A stretch of DNA of 64,000 nucleotides from contig JACCIC010000143.1 of the NCBI GenBank assembly GCA_018907035.1, positions 842,501-906,500 on the forward strand, written 5' to 3'. Positions within the stretch are counted from its first letter, which is position 1; each line of letters begins with the position of its first letter. The DNA comes from Sycobia sp. Sy_11. Its lineage: Eukaryota; Arthropoda; Insecta; Hymenoptera; Epichrysomallidae. This document shows, one piece after another, positions 36,281-48,130 of the stretch. The translations under genes were made by a program, and so were the position numbers. The notes under the pieces were generated by a model, which was not told the origin of the DNA, searched no databases, and saw only the letters and a list, made by a program, of their open reading frames with translations.

Positions 36281-38985
36281 CATTTTTAATGCTAGATGAT
36301 ATTATTTTTGAAATTACATTTGTCTTTTTCTTTTTATACCGTTAGAAAATCACAAATTTACTTTAAATGATAAAAAAAGATATCGTAGCTTCCAAACTCG
36401 TTGACGCCATAACTCTACCAAGACATTAGCCAAATTACAAAATGTCTCATGTCCCCTACTCTCGTTTTGTGTGCTCATGCCTCAGGGAAAGAAAACGCTC
36501 TCAACTCTATCTCGTTCTCTCTCTCTCTCTCTCTCTCCTCTTCTGAAACAAGAGTAGCGCCCAAAAAAGAACGACATCCTTTTCGCGGGTGCGCGTGTTA
36601 ACGCTCCGTTCGACCTCTTATTTCCATGGTGGCAGAGAAAGAAGAATAAAAGGAGAAAAAACCAGCTGGGGAGGAATAATTTCTTAAGATAAAATAGGCA
36701 AGACCACCTTCCCTCGCTCGCGCGCCTATTACTCCTATACGAAACGACGATGTTGCCTCGGTGAGCCTGCAAATTGCTCGCCGATGCGTATAGCGCTATA
36801 TAGTCTCATATATCGCTAGCATCACTCTGCGTTTCTCTCTCTTCTTCTCGTTTTCTCATTCTATCTCATGTGGACGAGGTCGACGCTATCACCTCGTTAG
36901 GGAAGATTCAAGAATATTGGAGTGTTTATGTATGGTGCAAGTAAATACGTCTTAAAATGCTCAGCCAGGATCGTCCAACTTTACGATGCTGTTATCTTGT
37001 TACGCTTATCTCTCTGCCTCTATCTTTTTCTCTATCTCTCTTTCGTTCGTCTGTTCCTTGCTCTACCTCCCTTCGCTATTCGATTCGGTAGACTCAAATT
37101 GAATAACCCGAATAAAACGAACCCTTATTACTTATTTCATTTCCACCGCACGAGTGACTGTACCCGCGAGTTTTTTCCATTCACACGGGTGACTCATCCT
37201 TCCAACCGGAGTAAAGTATAAGAAAATACTAAGACGGTCTTACATAATCTTTTTTAAAGCTCATAGAGAAAAGAAAAGGTGATAGAACGAAAGATATTGC
37301 GTAATACGATAAAGCTCAAAATACTTATTGCCGTTATCACTTTCTACTTATTAAGAAGGCAATGTGATAATTATATTGCCTTCAATCATATAAAATCAAT
37401 CATAAAAAAACATTATCCCCACATTATCAGTGAGAAAATATTTTTTGACAAATTTTGGGCCCGCATAGATCATTTAAATTACATTTTGTATTACATTTAA
37501 AAGATATTTAAACGCATTTTCTAAGTAAATATTAAAAAATTTACTTACATCATATTATATATTCACAATTTTTATACAATTATTTTTATATATTAAGTAA
37601 CGTACATAAATACTTGCCAGTCTATCCTATATTATTTTAATTACTTATTAAAATATACTAGTAAAAAAAATTAAGAAAATTCTTAAAATTCTTTATTTAT
37701 GAAATCAGATTTCAAATTATTGACGAGTATAACAATTCTTCTCAATTAATTAAAATCAAATTGTAAGTACTATATTTTTCCGATGTTAAAATTTCAAAAG
37801 GAAGCAAAAGTGTCTTAACTGATCTACAGTATTTGTCAAAAGAAGTAAATCGAGAGGTTTGATGAAAAAATTTTTTTCCTTAGCCCCTCCGTACCTTCTA
37901 CGATTCAGCATTCAAAGCGCTTGACATTTATTTAGCACTACTCAAAAATGTGCACACGCTCACGCACATACACATGCTCACGTGTATATGCCCATGCATA
38001 TATATGCTACTGTTAATCCTTATGTACCTTTGAATGCTTTCTTTGGGGGATATTTTATACCCCGTAATTGGAAGTTGTAGTTATTTTTTTAACGATTTAC
38101 GTCTTCTATAAATCCCCTGAATGCGACTGCCGGCTTTACACTGATACGAATTTTGCATTCGTTCATATTTCTTCCTATCGCTTTTTGTGAAAAGAAGAAG
38201 AGAGTAAGAGAGAAAAACTATGTAGCTAATAAACTACTGTGCTGAAAGATAAATGGAAGACAATGGATCGACCGGGAATTTAATTCGAAAGTTTCAAGGA
38301 TTAATCGACAATCTGAACTCCTCTTTCCGTTTTCCATTTTGAAATCGTCAGTAGATTGATTCTTAATTTTTTGTCACTGTTTGATTATGAATTCTTGAAT
38401 TTCTAGTTTTCACCACGTATATAACTTGCAAAACTTTTAAGATATTTTATTTTATTTTATTTGGATAATTAAGCTACCTATTTTCTTTTCAATTTTAACT
38501 GTAATATTTACGTCAGCAAAAATATCGTAGCAAGAAACTTCTCTACGAAAAGTCGTTTTCTAACTAAAAGTATGTTTAATTTAGCTTTGTAATTTTTGAA
38601 TAATATTCTATTTATCACATAGTAAATCGAAATCGGATTACGATAATTCGCGTTATTCTTGTAATTACTCTTTTCTTAAGAGTTTTCGGATCCTTCACTT
38701 TACGAATAGTCACCTATTTTCCTAACGTTTAATTCTTTAAAAAAATGAGTATTTTTATATTTGTGACGCCGCTCAAAACGAACATGGTGTCAAAATTGTA
38801 AAGAGTATTTTAAAAATTTTATTGCATTTGCTACTTTGAATTTCGAAATGTCGATAGTGCAATTTTTCTCAGTGACCCCGAAAAATGTTCGTTTAATTTT
38901 TTAGGCACGTTACATTGATTTAAATTATTTAATTTAAAATTGACCAATTCCAATACTACTATTGTATTGGAATAATACATCTTTA
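36278..38985. other. noncoding stretch
   Basis: Includes a CT microsatellite at 36516-36537 and a GC-richer patch at about 36480-37220, with frames up to 99 codons on the plus strand. No splice pair or known family was found. The rest is AT-rich. Confidence 0.4.
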
Positions 38986-40352
38986 CGATGGCGGTTCAAT
39001 AAGTACCTGTGTTTGAAGACAGAGAACATTCCTTAGGGAAGCTGGTATTATTATCGTGTGCCGCCATCTATCAAACAACGCCAAAACAAATTTCAGACTG
39101 ATTGATAATATTTTATATGATATCTTCGCTATGAAAGAATTGTCAACCCGATGGATGCCACGATTGTTCATGGTAGACAATAAGCGGAAGCGGTTGTTAA
39201 CTTCGAAACAGTGTTTAGAACAATTTAAGGGGGCATCCCTAGTCCTTTTGCATAAACTTTCAAGATTTTTTTCTTGTAGTAAACTTTATTATCACACTAC
39301 AATTTTTTTATATTAAAAAAATACATATTGAAGTCTGCAAAAAATTTTGTTTACATTTTTCATCCAATATGGCCCAGATATGGCTGCCATAACGAAGCTT
39401 GCTTTTTTTTGGCTGACATCATATCTTGACACAGGAAGCTCTGAAATGAAAAATTCAAAAAGCATATTAAAGTATAAGAAAGTGGCTATAGCCCGTACTA
39501 AAATCAAGAAGTTTAAGTAAAATAAAAGCAAAATGGCGGGCTTTTCTAATTTTCGGCTTATTTTTGGAGGTTATGTTGTTTAAAAAAGTGCTCAAATGTA
39601 ATCGAATATTCATAATTCTAGAAAAAAATCTTGAAAATTTATGTAAAAAGACTAGAGATGCCCCCTTAAGCGAGATTCGAAGGACTTTTTCCGTCATGTT
39701 GTCAGCGTTAATGGAACCTCGATTCATCATTACACACCAGAAACTAAGCAACAATTAAAACAATGGATTTCTCGCGACGAATCTGCTCCAAAGAACGCGA
39801 AGACGGTCCCATCGGCTGGAAAGGTCATGGCGACGACCTTTTGGGATTCGCAAGGCATCATCCTGATAGAGTTTTTAGAAAAACAAAGAAGGATCACTGC
39901 ACAACACTACAGTGAGTTATTGGATCACTTCTATAAAAAATTGAAGGGGACACGGCCATAATTGGTGAAAAAAAGGTATTCAAAAAAAGATGTCATCATG
40001 ATAACGCACCAGCACATTCATCTGGAGTTGTCGCCACCAAACTACATGAATTGCGATATCAATTGCTACCGCACCCCTCCCCCCCGTATTCACCCGATCT
40101 GGCTTCCTGCGGTTTCTTTTTATGACAAAATGGCTCGTCCAAAACAAAATTTGCTCAAACGAGGAAGTCATCGCTGAGACAGAATCTTATTTTGGAGAGT
40201 TCGAAAAACCCTTTTTTGGAGGGACTAAAAAAATAGCCAGAACATTGCGAGAAGTGTAGCTTTCTAATAGGAGACTATGTTGAAAAATAAAAAAAAAATT
40301 TTGAAAAATGGTGTCTTTATTTCTACCACGGGTACTTACTGAACCGCCCTCG
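38986..40352 (+). mobile_element. mariner transposon with both terminal repeats
   Basis: The left end CGATGGCGGTTCAATAAGTA (preceded by TA) and the right end, read in reverse as CGAGGGCGGTTCAGTAAGTA, are imperfect terminal inverted repeats that continue for about 30 bases. Transposase blocks between them are FAMKELSTRWMPRLFMVDNK, SKQCLEQFK, then (after an inserted MITE) HHYTPETKQQLKQWISRDES, TVPSAGKVMATTFWDSQGII, HHDNAPAHSS and SNEEVIAETESYFGEF. About 100 N-terminal residues are deleted. The first catalytic Asp is replaced: VDETW-type sequence reads VNGTS. The second Asp is kept. The copy cannot encode an active transposase. Confidence 0.93.
39229..39665. mobile_element. 437-bp MITE with TTAA target duplication
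   Basis: Terminal inverted repeats of about 46 bases begin GGGGGCATC and differ at about four positions (39229-39274 and 39620-39665). Both ends abut TTAA (39225-39228 and 39666-39669). Removing the element with one TTAA restores the mariner transposase frame from CLEQFK into RDSKDFFRHVV, which confirms the insertion and its exact borders. TTAA duplication is characteristic of piggyBac-type transposition. The element encodes nothing of note, so it is non-autonomous. Confidence 0.92.
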
Positions 40353-40353
40353 C

Positions 40354-40391
40354 ATGTTTCTCTAACTTTCTACAGAAAGTTAGAGAAACAT
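40354..40391. repeat. perfect 38-base palindrome
   Basis: ATGTTTCTCTAACTTTCT is followed by AC and then by its exact reverse complement, an 18-bp stem with a two-base loop. It begins one base after the right end of the mariner at 40352. Confidence 0.93.
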
Positions 40392-40457
40392 CGTTATTAA
40401 ATTCAGTAACATAAACTCAATAAAATCAGCTTTAAAAGAAACAGATATAATTATATT

Positions 40458-41165
40458 AGGTATACAAGAATGTTTTCTGGGTGTTTTTTCCAAAATTTCA
40501 GCTTTTATTATGAAAAAATGGTTACATATCCTTTATTCAAACTAGCGTCCATAAGAATCTATAACTTTTCCATCATTCTTGCAATATAGAAATTCCGGGC
40601 CAAAATTTTTTCTTGTCTTTCGAGCCCACGAACGTATTGAACCAATTGTTGATTTCCTCCACTGAACCGAAGCGTATTCCCGCAAGAGCATTGATCTCGT
40701 TTCGCATTGATCGAAACAAGTGGTAGTCAGATGGTGCTAAGTCGGGACTTTAAGGTGGGTGAAGCAGAATTTTCCATCCTCTGTTCTTCAAGTAGTTTTT
40801 GACCGAAGCTAAAACATGCGGCCGAGAGTTATGGTGCTGAAAAATAACAGACTCATGCCTGCTCTCATATTCTGGCCGTTTTTCGTGTAATTCTCGCTTC
40901 AAACGAATAATTTGAGTTCGATACAAAGGGCCTTTGATGATTTGAGCACGCGGAAGCACTTCGTAGTAAACGACAATCTTTTGATCTTATCATATGCATA
41001 GCATGATCTTATTTACATGAATATTTCTTTTCTACGTCGATTGTGCTGGCACGCCTGACTTTGTATACGATTTTCTGCGTTGAGGATTATCATACTAAAT
41101 TGATTTTTCATTGAAAACACATAAGGTTTGACATTTCTGCCGAGGGTCCATTGCTGAGACCATCT
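40458..41165 (-). mobile_element. truncated mariner transposon
   Basis: On the minus strand the blocks are a block ending RAQIIKGPLYRTQIIRLKRE, HEKRPEYESRHESVIFQHHN (where HHDN reads QHHN, so the second catalytic Asp is lost), a VKNYLKNRGWKILLHPP block and a DYHLF-type C-terminus. The family is that of 10003-11000; this copy shares the TACAAGAA-type terminus near 40460. It sits about 105 bases beyond the unrelated mariner that ends at 40352. Confidence 0.87.
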
Positions 41166-43070
41166 TTTGACAAACGCTAAAAACTTACTTGTAGAGCCAA
41201 TATTAAAATGAGTAAATTAGTTTATATAAGAAAGAATTTAGGGTATAGGAAGTATTCTAAAGTATATGAGAACATAAAAGGGAATTTTATATTCTAAATT
41301 TATTAGTATTGATTATATACAGTTTTTCCGCCAATATACAGATTTTTCAATCTTAAAAAATATGTCAGTATATTTAAAAAGTTTAAGGAATCTCGAGAAT
41401 ACAGAATGGATTGACATAGGAGTCACTCTAAAAATTCAAATGTTTTGTATAAATAATGATATCTATTCACACATATGATCTATCACATGTTATATATCAC
41501 ACGTTATATATGCTGATTTAAAAATATTGAACTATTTGGTGAAATATCTTCGATCTACAGCACATCTAGTTCTCTGTCAACACTTGTTTATCAAAACTCA
41601 GCCACTAACGTAGAACGCTTCAAAAAATATTTTAATTTCTTGCTAGTAATCATGGGATCATAAAAATTACTGACAGAAAAAGTGACGTCCAAAGAAAACA
41701 TCCTACCGATTCTCAAATCTGTATATCTTATACACAACTAAACTATTCTTCGAGGCCACATATGACCAATACAATGAATTATAATGCAATAATGTTCAAT
41801 GATTTGACTAAGTTGAATTTGGGATCGAATTCTGAGTCCATCATTCATAAAACTATTAGTCTAGTTTGGAAATATTTTTAAAATCGTCCAATATATACTC
41901 TACATTAAATTCTGAAAAATCTGTTGCTATACATTAAAGAGGATTGTTATATATTAATCTAAGTATATTAGTCATACTAAAGTATATTAGTTATCGATGA
42001 TCTCGATTTCAAGTTCTAAAAACAGTTAAGGATCAAGAACTATCTCATCGTTGCTCGTGCTGTCCTCAAAATTTCGACTCTTAAGTGTTTCAAGAAGAGA
42101 TTTAATATCGCTATTTAATCCAGTTTATTGACTTCCAATCTTATAAAGCATAATTCAGACTCAGAAGTAAATAGATACGATATCTTAAAATCAACTCTCA
42201 TCCTGAAATAACGAAATTAATTTTATTTGTAGAATTGCTTTCACAACGTTTTCCTACTTAAAAAAGCTTGATCTACCTACATTATATATAAATTTCCCCC
42301 TTCATCCGTCACTCAAGTATCTTATATTTTCTCTAAATTTAAAGCAGTGAAAGAACTCATGTGAAAACTATATATTTACGGTGACTGAAGACAAAGAATA
42401 TGGAGCAGATGTTGATTTAAATCAGTATGAAAAAATTTATTTAATGAAAAAGATTTGTTTTTTTAAAATAATTAATATTGTTTCGCATTAAACTTTAACA
42501 TCGATTCTAACACCACAATCTATCGATATCGCTCTACTAGCTTTACAATGTTCTATTCATTCCGATGAAGATCCTTGAACGAATTTGATCCGGAATTTCT
42601 GGCATTTTGATTCATATAAGCTAAAACTTTATCGACTAAGCTACACATTCAATTAATGAACAATCTTATTTTAATTTAATCCCTAAAATAACGCCACTTT
42701 TATAGAAATTTATATATTTATTATTTAGCTACATTATTTCTACTAATTTATTTATTGGACTATTATTTCTTATAACTACGAACTGCTTTATAAGTAGAAA
42801 AGATGAAAGAATCCAAACGCTTTCACATGGGGCAGGTTATACCAGTATTACCATTACACACAAAAGATACTAAAGTTTAATAATTGTAAATAAATTAAGA
42901 TTGCTAAAGTAAAAAAAATTAAATAGTTTGTAAAAGTAATTTTCAGTTCCTATTCTACGAAACTAAAACATTTAATATAAAAAATAGGCAGTGTAAAATA
43001 CAGTAATTTATATAGATAATTGTTACTTTATCCTCTAAAGCAATTGATGTGACCGACTCAAACATTCCTT
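41166..43070. other. AT-rich noncoding stretch
   Basis: I looked for a LINE here because an ETDIIILG-like frame precedes the mariner at 40430, but I could not find ordered protein blocks. Nothing else recognised. Confidence 0.35.
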
Positions 43071-43616
43071 CTATAACTCAAAGTTAAGCCCGCCTTTCCT
43101 CATTACGTTGCTCGAAAGGTACTCGTTGACTGTATGATCAACACTTGCACCGGCGCCAGAATACTCGGCCGATAAATCAAAATCCCGAATGATCGGAGGA
43201 GGCGAAGCACCACCAACTGGAATATCCGCTAGGCTTACTCCATTAATTTGCTCCTTGCTCACTTGTTCCCATATAACTTCTCCAATAAAGTCCGAAAATC
43301 GCTGAAACGTATAAGTCGATAAGCGCGCGTTGGGGTGCTGGGGGAGCTGGGAGGTTGGCGAAGGCAGCAGCGGCGTCCTCGTCGCCGTTTCCTTATCTAC
43401 TTTGCTCGCGATTTTTGCCGCGAAATCTCGAGCACGATATCGACATAAATCCCGATATTGAGCGTCGCGACGCTCGTGTGCGCGTTTCTCGATTCTGGGA
43501 CGCGCACGCTTTATTGGCTCAATTTGCCTGGTCGGGTGCGAAGAGCCCCCTAGCGCGCAGGGTGACTTAACGAAGAAATATAGGAGCCCCGGCACATGCC
43601 GCAATATCCGTCGCAC
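43071..43616 (-). other. 181-codon ATG-less open frame, possible terminal exon
   Basis: This is the longest open frame in the window. It opens after a TAG just upstream of 43620 and ends with TAG. It has no ATG except ten codons before its end, so it cannot be a complete gene. A good acceptor (CTCCCAGCTCCCCCAG) at about 43338 would give a phase-0 terminal exon of about 89 codons. That exon includes FSDFIGEVIWEQVSKEQING and a VGGASPPP segment and ends in GGLNFEL. The C-terminal half reads like real protein, but I do not recognise a family. The upstream half is GC-rich and arginine-rich and may be open by composition alone. Confidence 0.3.
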
Positions 43617-43641
43617 GATTACCTATGGTCTCCTTGGCGTT

Positions 43642-46639
43642 TGTCGTTTTAATAGCGTCGCTCTTCTCGCCCAAGAGATCTCGCTCGCGAGTGTAAGACG
43701 ACAATTCAGCGACATCGACAGAAAAAAATGAAATTTAATCAAAGAATACTATTTAACGAAGCGAATACGATCATAGTCTTCAATTAATGGCACTCGGATA
43801 CATCGACTACTTTAGTGTTTGATGGTAGAATGATATTATTAATATGAATAGTGTGAGTGATAACATTAAAACTATTGTGACTTATCCAAAGATAGATGTT
43901 GATCAAATCACGATTGTACAATAGATTGAGTATTAAGTGTCGCTCAACTTGCGTGAAATATTTTTTATATCTTATATTTTGTATCTTACTAATTAATTGC
44001 TGAGATGAAATGGACAACGATACTGAATTTTCGTTAAAATTTTCATAAACAATCTGAGCACAGATTCATTTCATGTTTCCGAAAATAACGCAATTAATTG
44101 AACAGAGCAGCGTATTTGGCACATCTTTCTACAAAGAAATAACCCAAATAACCTTCGGTCTCGTAAATATTCATTTGCCTCCCCCATCAGATCGTTCCCC
44201 TTCTTGCCTCGATCGTATTTGCAGTTAGGCGTCTGAGAGAGAGGGGTGAGAGGGATTCGGGATATCCGCTAGCAGATTTTCCAGGGTTTCCACACTCTCA
44301 ATATGTATTGGCAAGTTTAAATATTCATCCGACATGAGCGAGTACTAGCACATTTAAAATTATGATTTTGACGTTAACCCGCCTTGGACCATAGGGAGTT
44401 TCGAAAAAATCCGTACATCGCGTTTTTTTGTTGAGCTCCGATATTCAACGCTCGATGTCGCCACCCGCTCCACTCCTCGTTCGAATTCCCCTGGGGAAAC
44501 GAGGGAGACTCGCTGGGGTATTGGGCGTCGTGGATTCTCACTCTTTCATCTTTCTTGCTTGGCACCTCGGATAGCTTTTCTCCCCGCGGGCCGGAGAAGC
44601 TGCGAAGTGGAGTCCCCCTCTCTCTTCGCCATCGTCGATTCAACGTTTACCCCCGAAGTTACCAAGACTTCCTTCCACCCGGATCAAGGGAGCAGGGAAT
44701 CACAGGGAAGATCTTCTTGGCCTTCGATGCCGTGAAGCAAATGGCCTCGTTCTTGTAATCGTGTATCAGTACCGGGGCTTGTTATAGTAATAGCTTACGA
44801 CACCCCGGAACAGTTATTGACGTTATTAGTCACCTTATACTGATTTCATTATTTTCTTCATTTGATACACCTCGTTAAGGCTACAATTTTAAATTAACCT
44901 ACTCCAAATTGCATTGCCCATTCGGAAATTAATTTTAGATAATATAAGTTCATTAGTAAATTGGATTTTCACAAGTTAATTAGAATTTAATGTATTATAT
45001 TCAGCTAAACGAATTTGAAAATTTTTGAAAATACCACTGAAAAAAAAGTCGTTAAATTTTACAAATGCTTTATTTGAAACAGAATATTTCGTATTTCTCA
45101 ATTTAATATATACATCTGAATAAAATTGACATCTGCTTAAAAAATATATTACTTTCTATATGAAACATAATTAAGTCAGGAATAAAAAAAAGTTTCTTAT
45201 TTTTTAATACGAATTTAAAGCAAGTTTCATTATTCAAGTAAGCGAAGCATACGAATCTGCTGTCGATTTTCCCTAAACCTATGTGTTTTTAACAAAACAA
45301 AATATTTGTAAATATTTGATCAGAATATCTTTGTAGTGTATTAATTATCCAAAGAAATTTTTTCAGAAACTTTTTAAAATTAGCTCCTTTCTTCTTCTAA
45401 AAAGAAGATTTTAAGCTAGACTTTGTTGTTTCTCAATATTTGTTCTCCTCGGTAACAAATTTTTCTAAACCTTTCGAATGCACTATTTCTCTATTAAAAT
45501 CATTGACTATAATTTGATCGAACAGACTTACAGGATGTCAGTATGTCGACTTTCTTTTGACTTGAATTAACGGTTGAATTCTTCCTAACTTGATATGTCG
45601 TAGTGCTTTAAGCTGTCGTTGTTTTTAGCGTTTCTACCACATTTACTTTCCACTCCTACAAAGATTTGACTCTTTGTTTAATTTCTGGTCACCGATTACG
45701 AGTCGATTTTCTTTTTTGTTTTTAGTAATTACTTCTGAATATAACAATATTGCTATTTAGACAACAGTTATATTTTCAATTTTATCAATTTTACAGACAA
45801 ATCCAAAACTCTACTTTTTAAAAAGCATTAATATTCTAATGTTTTTTCAGCATAGTATTTTTTCGGATTGGGCATTTTAAGTCTGAATATTAAAGTAATG
45901 CATAACGAAAACTTTTAATACTATCAATATATGCGATATTCAGCTATTATATGGATAATGCCAACAAAGAACCCGCTTTCCCACTCTTAGTAAGGACCGA
46001 TATTTATGATCTTCTCAATCCCTGCATAGGGAACTACTTACTCCCTCAACTACTTGCTGTTCTGTTGTAACGGCTATAATTCTCAAATAATGTATTATGG
46101 CTTCGGCCGATCACTCTCGCCTGCCTATATTAAGACCGCTGCTCTCCAGGAGGAAGCGGCATCGTCTAGCCGTACGCAAGCCGAATAATCTTCTACATCG
46201 TATTGAATGCAGACCAAAATTTTGATGGTTTGGATAGACTAAAGTATTTACAAATTTACTCGTAAAATCTGTGAAAATTGCTCAAGCATCTATTTCTCTC
46301 GTTTTCTTATGAACTTTTGAATTAAACAAAAAACGAAGCCAAAATGCGTATACATATAAGTGTAACGTTCTTGAAGTAGAGCCATGTGATATAATTTAAT
46401 TTTAGGAATTAATAATACATTTACTGAGATCTTTATTTTGTGAATAAATAAGCGATTTCAATAATATAAATTTATTATACAACTGATTTCCTTTTCATGG
46501 ATCGTTACTTGTCCAGAACACGTGTTCTTTCCTTTTATCCAACTTGCTGTACAAGTAACGCAAATTTACATAAACCCACCATGAACGATATTCGGACCCT
46601 CGAAAACTATGTCGCGAAGCGGTCCAAAAGACTCGCCCG
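43642..46639. other. noncoding stretch with GC-richer block
   Basis: About 44120-44780 is GC-richer. A minus-strand frame of 89 codons at 44374-44643 is open but has no splice or family support. The rest is AT-rich with no recognised repeat. Confidence 0.35.
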
Positions 46640-47104
46640 GAACTTACAGTACATATGGTAGCCTCCCCGGTCTTGTATAATCGGTGGCATGCGCACCCCC
46701 TCCCAATCTCGTTCCGCGCGATTCTCGCCCCCCCCCCCGCGCGCGGCGACTCTGAATTCCGGCCCAGCGCGCTAATTAAGGCTCAGAGCCCCGCGGGCCG
46801 CAGCGGCGACGGCGGCAGTAGCGGCACATATCCGACGAGGCCACTTTGGAAGATTCGTTAGCGAAGTTTCCTTCCGGGTACGGATCGCGTGCCCCGCTTT
46901 CCCCCGCCCCTCTTAACACCCGCTCGCGCGATAGAACGGCGCGAGCGGTCGTGGCCGACTGCCGTCCCCGTACCTCCCGCCTCGCTCCGTTCGCTAATGA
47001 GGCGTACACGCGGCGATGCGCCCTGCGAGTTTCGCTTTCTGAGCGCGTGCACGCTCGTCCGGAATTGAATTCGAGAATTGGACGAGGGGGACGCCGTGCC
47101 TAGA
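46640..47104. other. CpG-dense GC-rich island
   Basis: One of the most GC- and CpG-rich blocks in the window, with a C9 run near 46730-46738 and GGCGACGGCGG-type words. Frames are open on both strands by composition. It ends at a very long GT tract. I read it as regulatory or promoter DNA; no TATA box or donor was singled out. Confidence 0.4.
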
Positions 47105-47117
47105 TGTGTGTGTGTGC

Positions 47118-47178
<61 letters not shown>

Positions 47179-47209
47179 GTGTGTGTGTGTGGTGTGTGTG
47201 TGTGTGTGT

Positions 47210-47279
<70 letters not shown>
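47105..47279. repeat. long (GT)n microsatellite
   Basis: About 175 bases of GT dinucleotides with a few interruptions (GC near the start, TT and GG phase slips near 47178, 47191 and 47210), followed by GGGA repeats to about 47303. Apparent open frames here are artefacts of the repeat. Confidence 0.98.
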
Positions 47280-47282
<3 letters not shown>

Positions 47283-47939
47283 GAGGGAGGGAGAAAGAAA
47301 GAGGCAAGCAAGATTCATTGATAAATCGTGGCCACTGAAATTGGAAGTAGTTCAGCCTTTGGCTTACTTTTCCGCCGTCTAATTAAGTTCGGACCTTTTT
47401 CTCGTTGCTCTTTCTTCTATTCTATAATAACTATTTCTGTATATCGCTCTACATCTCGATAGAGTAATTTATAAAATAAAATACAAATATGCTAATTGGT
47501 TAAATTTCAAAAATTCCCTCAGCTTCGAATAACGTACATGTTATTTTTTACTTTATTAGAAATATATTTAAATATGTTAACATTGATTTATATAAAAAAG
47601 AGGACATGACCATTGAACTTCTTTATTTATTGTCATGTATTAATTTATTTCATAATTCAATTAAAAATAAACAGAATTTTGTTTGAAATAAAGAAAAAAA
47701 CATTATGATGTAACAAACAGATGTATAAGTTATTTATTAGAGCGAAAATAAATTGTATTTACCACCTTATATAAAACAAATAAAAATGATCATAATATTT
47801 CTCTCAAAAATATATAAAGGCTTACTTATTGAGCTACAAAAAACCTTCTGTTAAAAAGTACACTTCAACTATGAACTATATTATAGATTTGAAAATAAAT
47901 TAACTATTTATTTTATATAACAAAATCAAATTCGTTAAA
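47280..47939. other. AT-rich noncoding stretch
   Basis: Nothing recognised after the short GGGA/GAAA run. Confidence 0.45.
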
Positions 47940-48130
47940 AATTAAAATTACACTTATGTGGGCTGTTGTAACTTAACTAACAAATATCTTTATCAATGTT
48001 ACACTCTTTCTAAAATAATATAATTAGAATTATATAATGACAGTGAGATTCTCCTTATTTATAATTAGCCTCGTAGAATCTGCAAAAGCTACCACTAAAA
48101 AATTTAATTAAATGAATAAATAAAAATGTA
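47940..48130 (-). repeat. diverged copy of the hammerhead-like dispersed repeat
   Basis: ACTTATGTGGGCTGTTGTAA and, further on, ATAATGACAGTGAGATTCTC and GCCTCGTAGAATCTG align with the outer and middle parts of the left arm at 28680-28850 and with the copy at 9140. The ribozyme-like end is missing. Confidence 0.6.

Noticed and set aside
41300..42700. Possible second LINE remnant
   Set aside because: Only isolated short peptide likenesses; no ordered endonuclease or reverse-transcriptase blocks could be read.
43380..43520. Faint resemblance of the 43071-43616 frame to a parvovirus-type phospholipase segment (RRDAQY followed by RARDFAAKIA)
   Set aside because: The calcium-binding glycine motif and the catalytic His-Asp pair are absent and the spacing is wrong. 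There is no neighbouring viral gene.
47100..47321. Long His-Thr and Val-Cys frames through the GT tract
   Set aside because: Pure artefacts of a dinucleotide repeat that has no stop codons in several phases.
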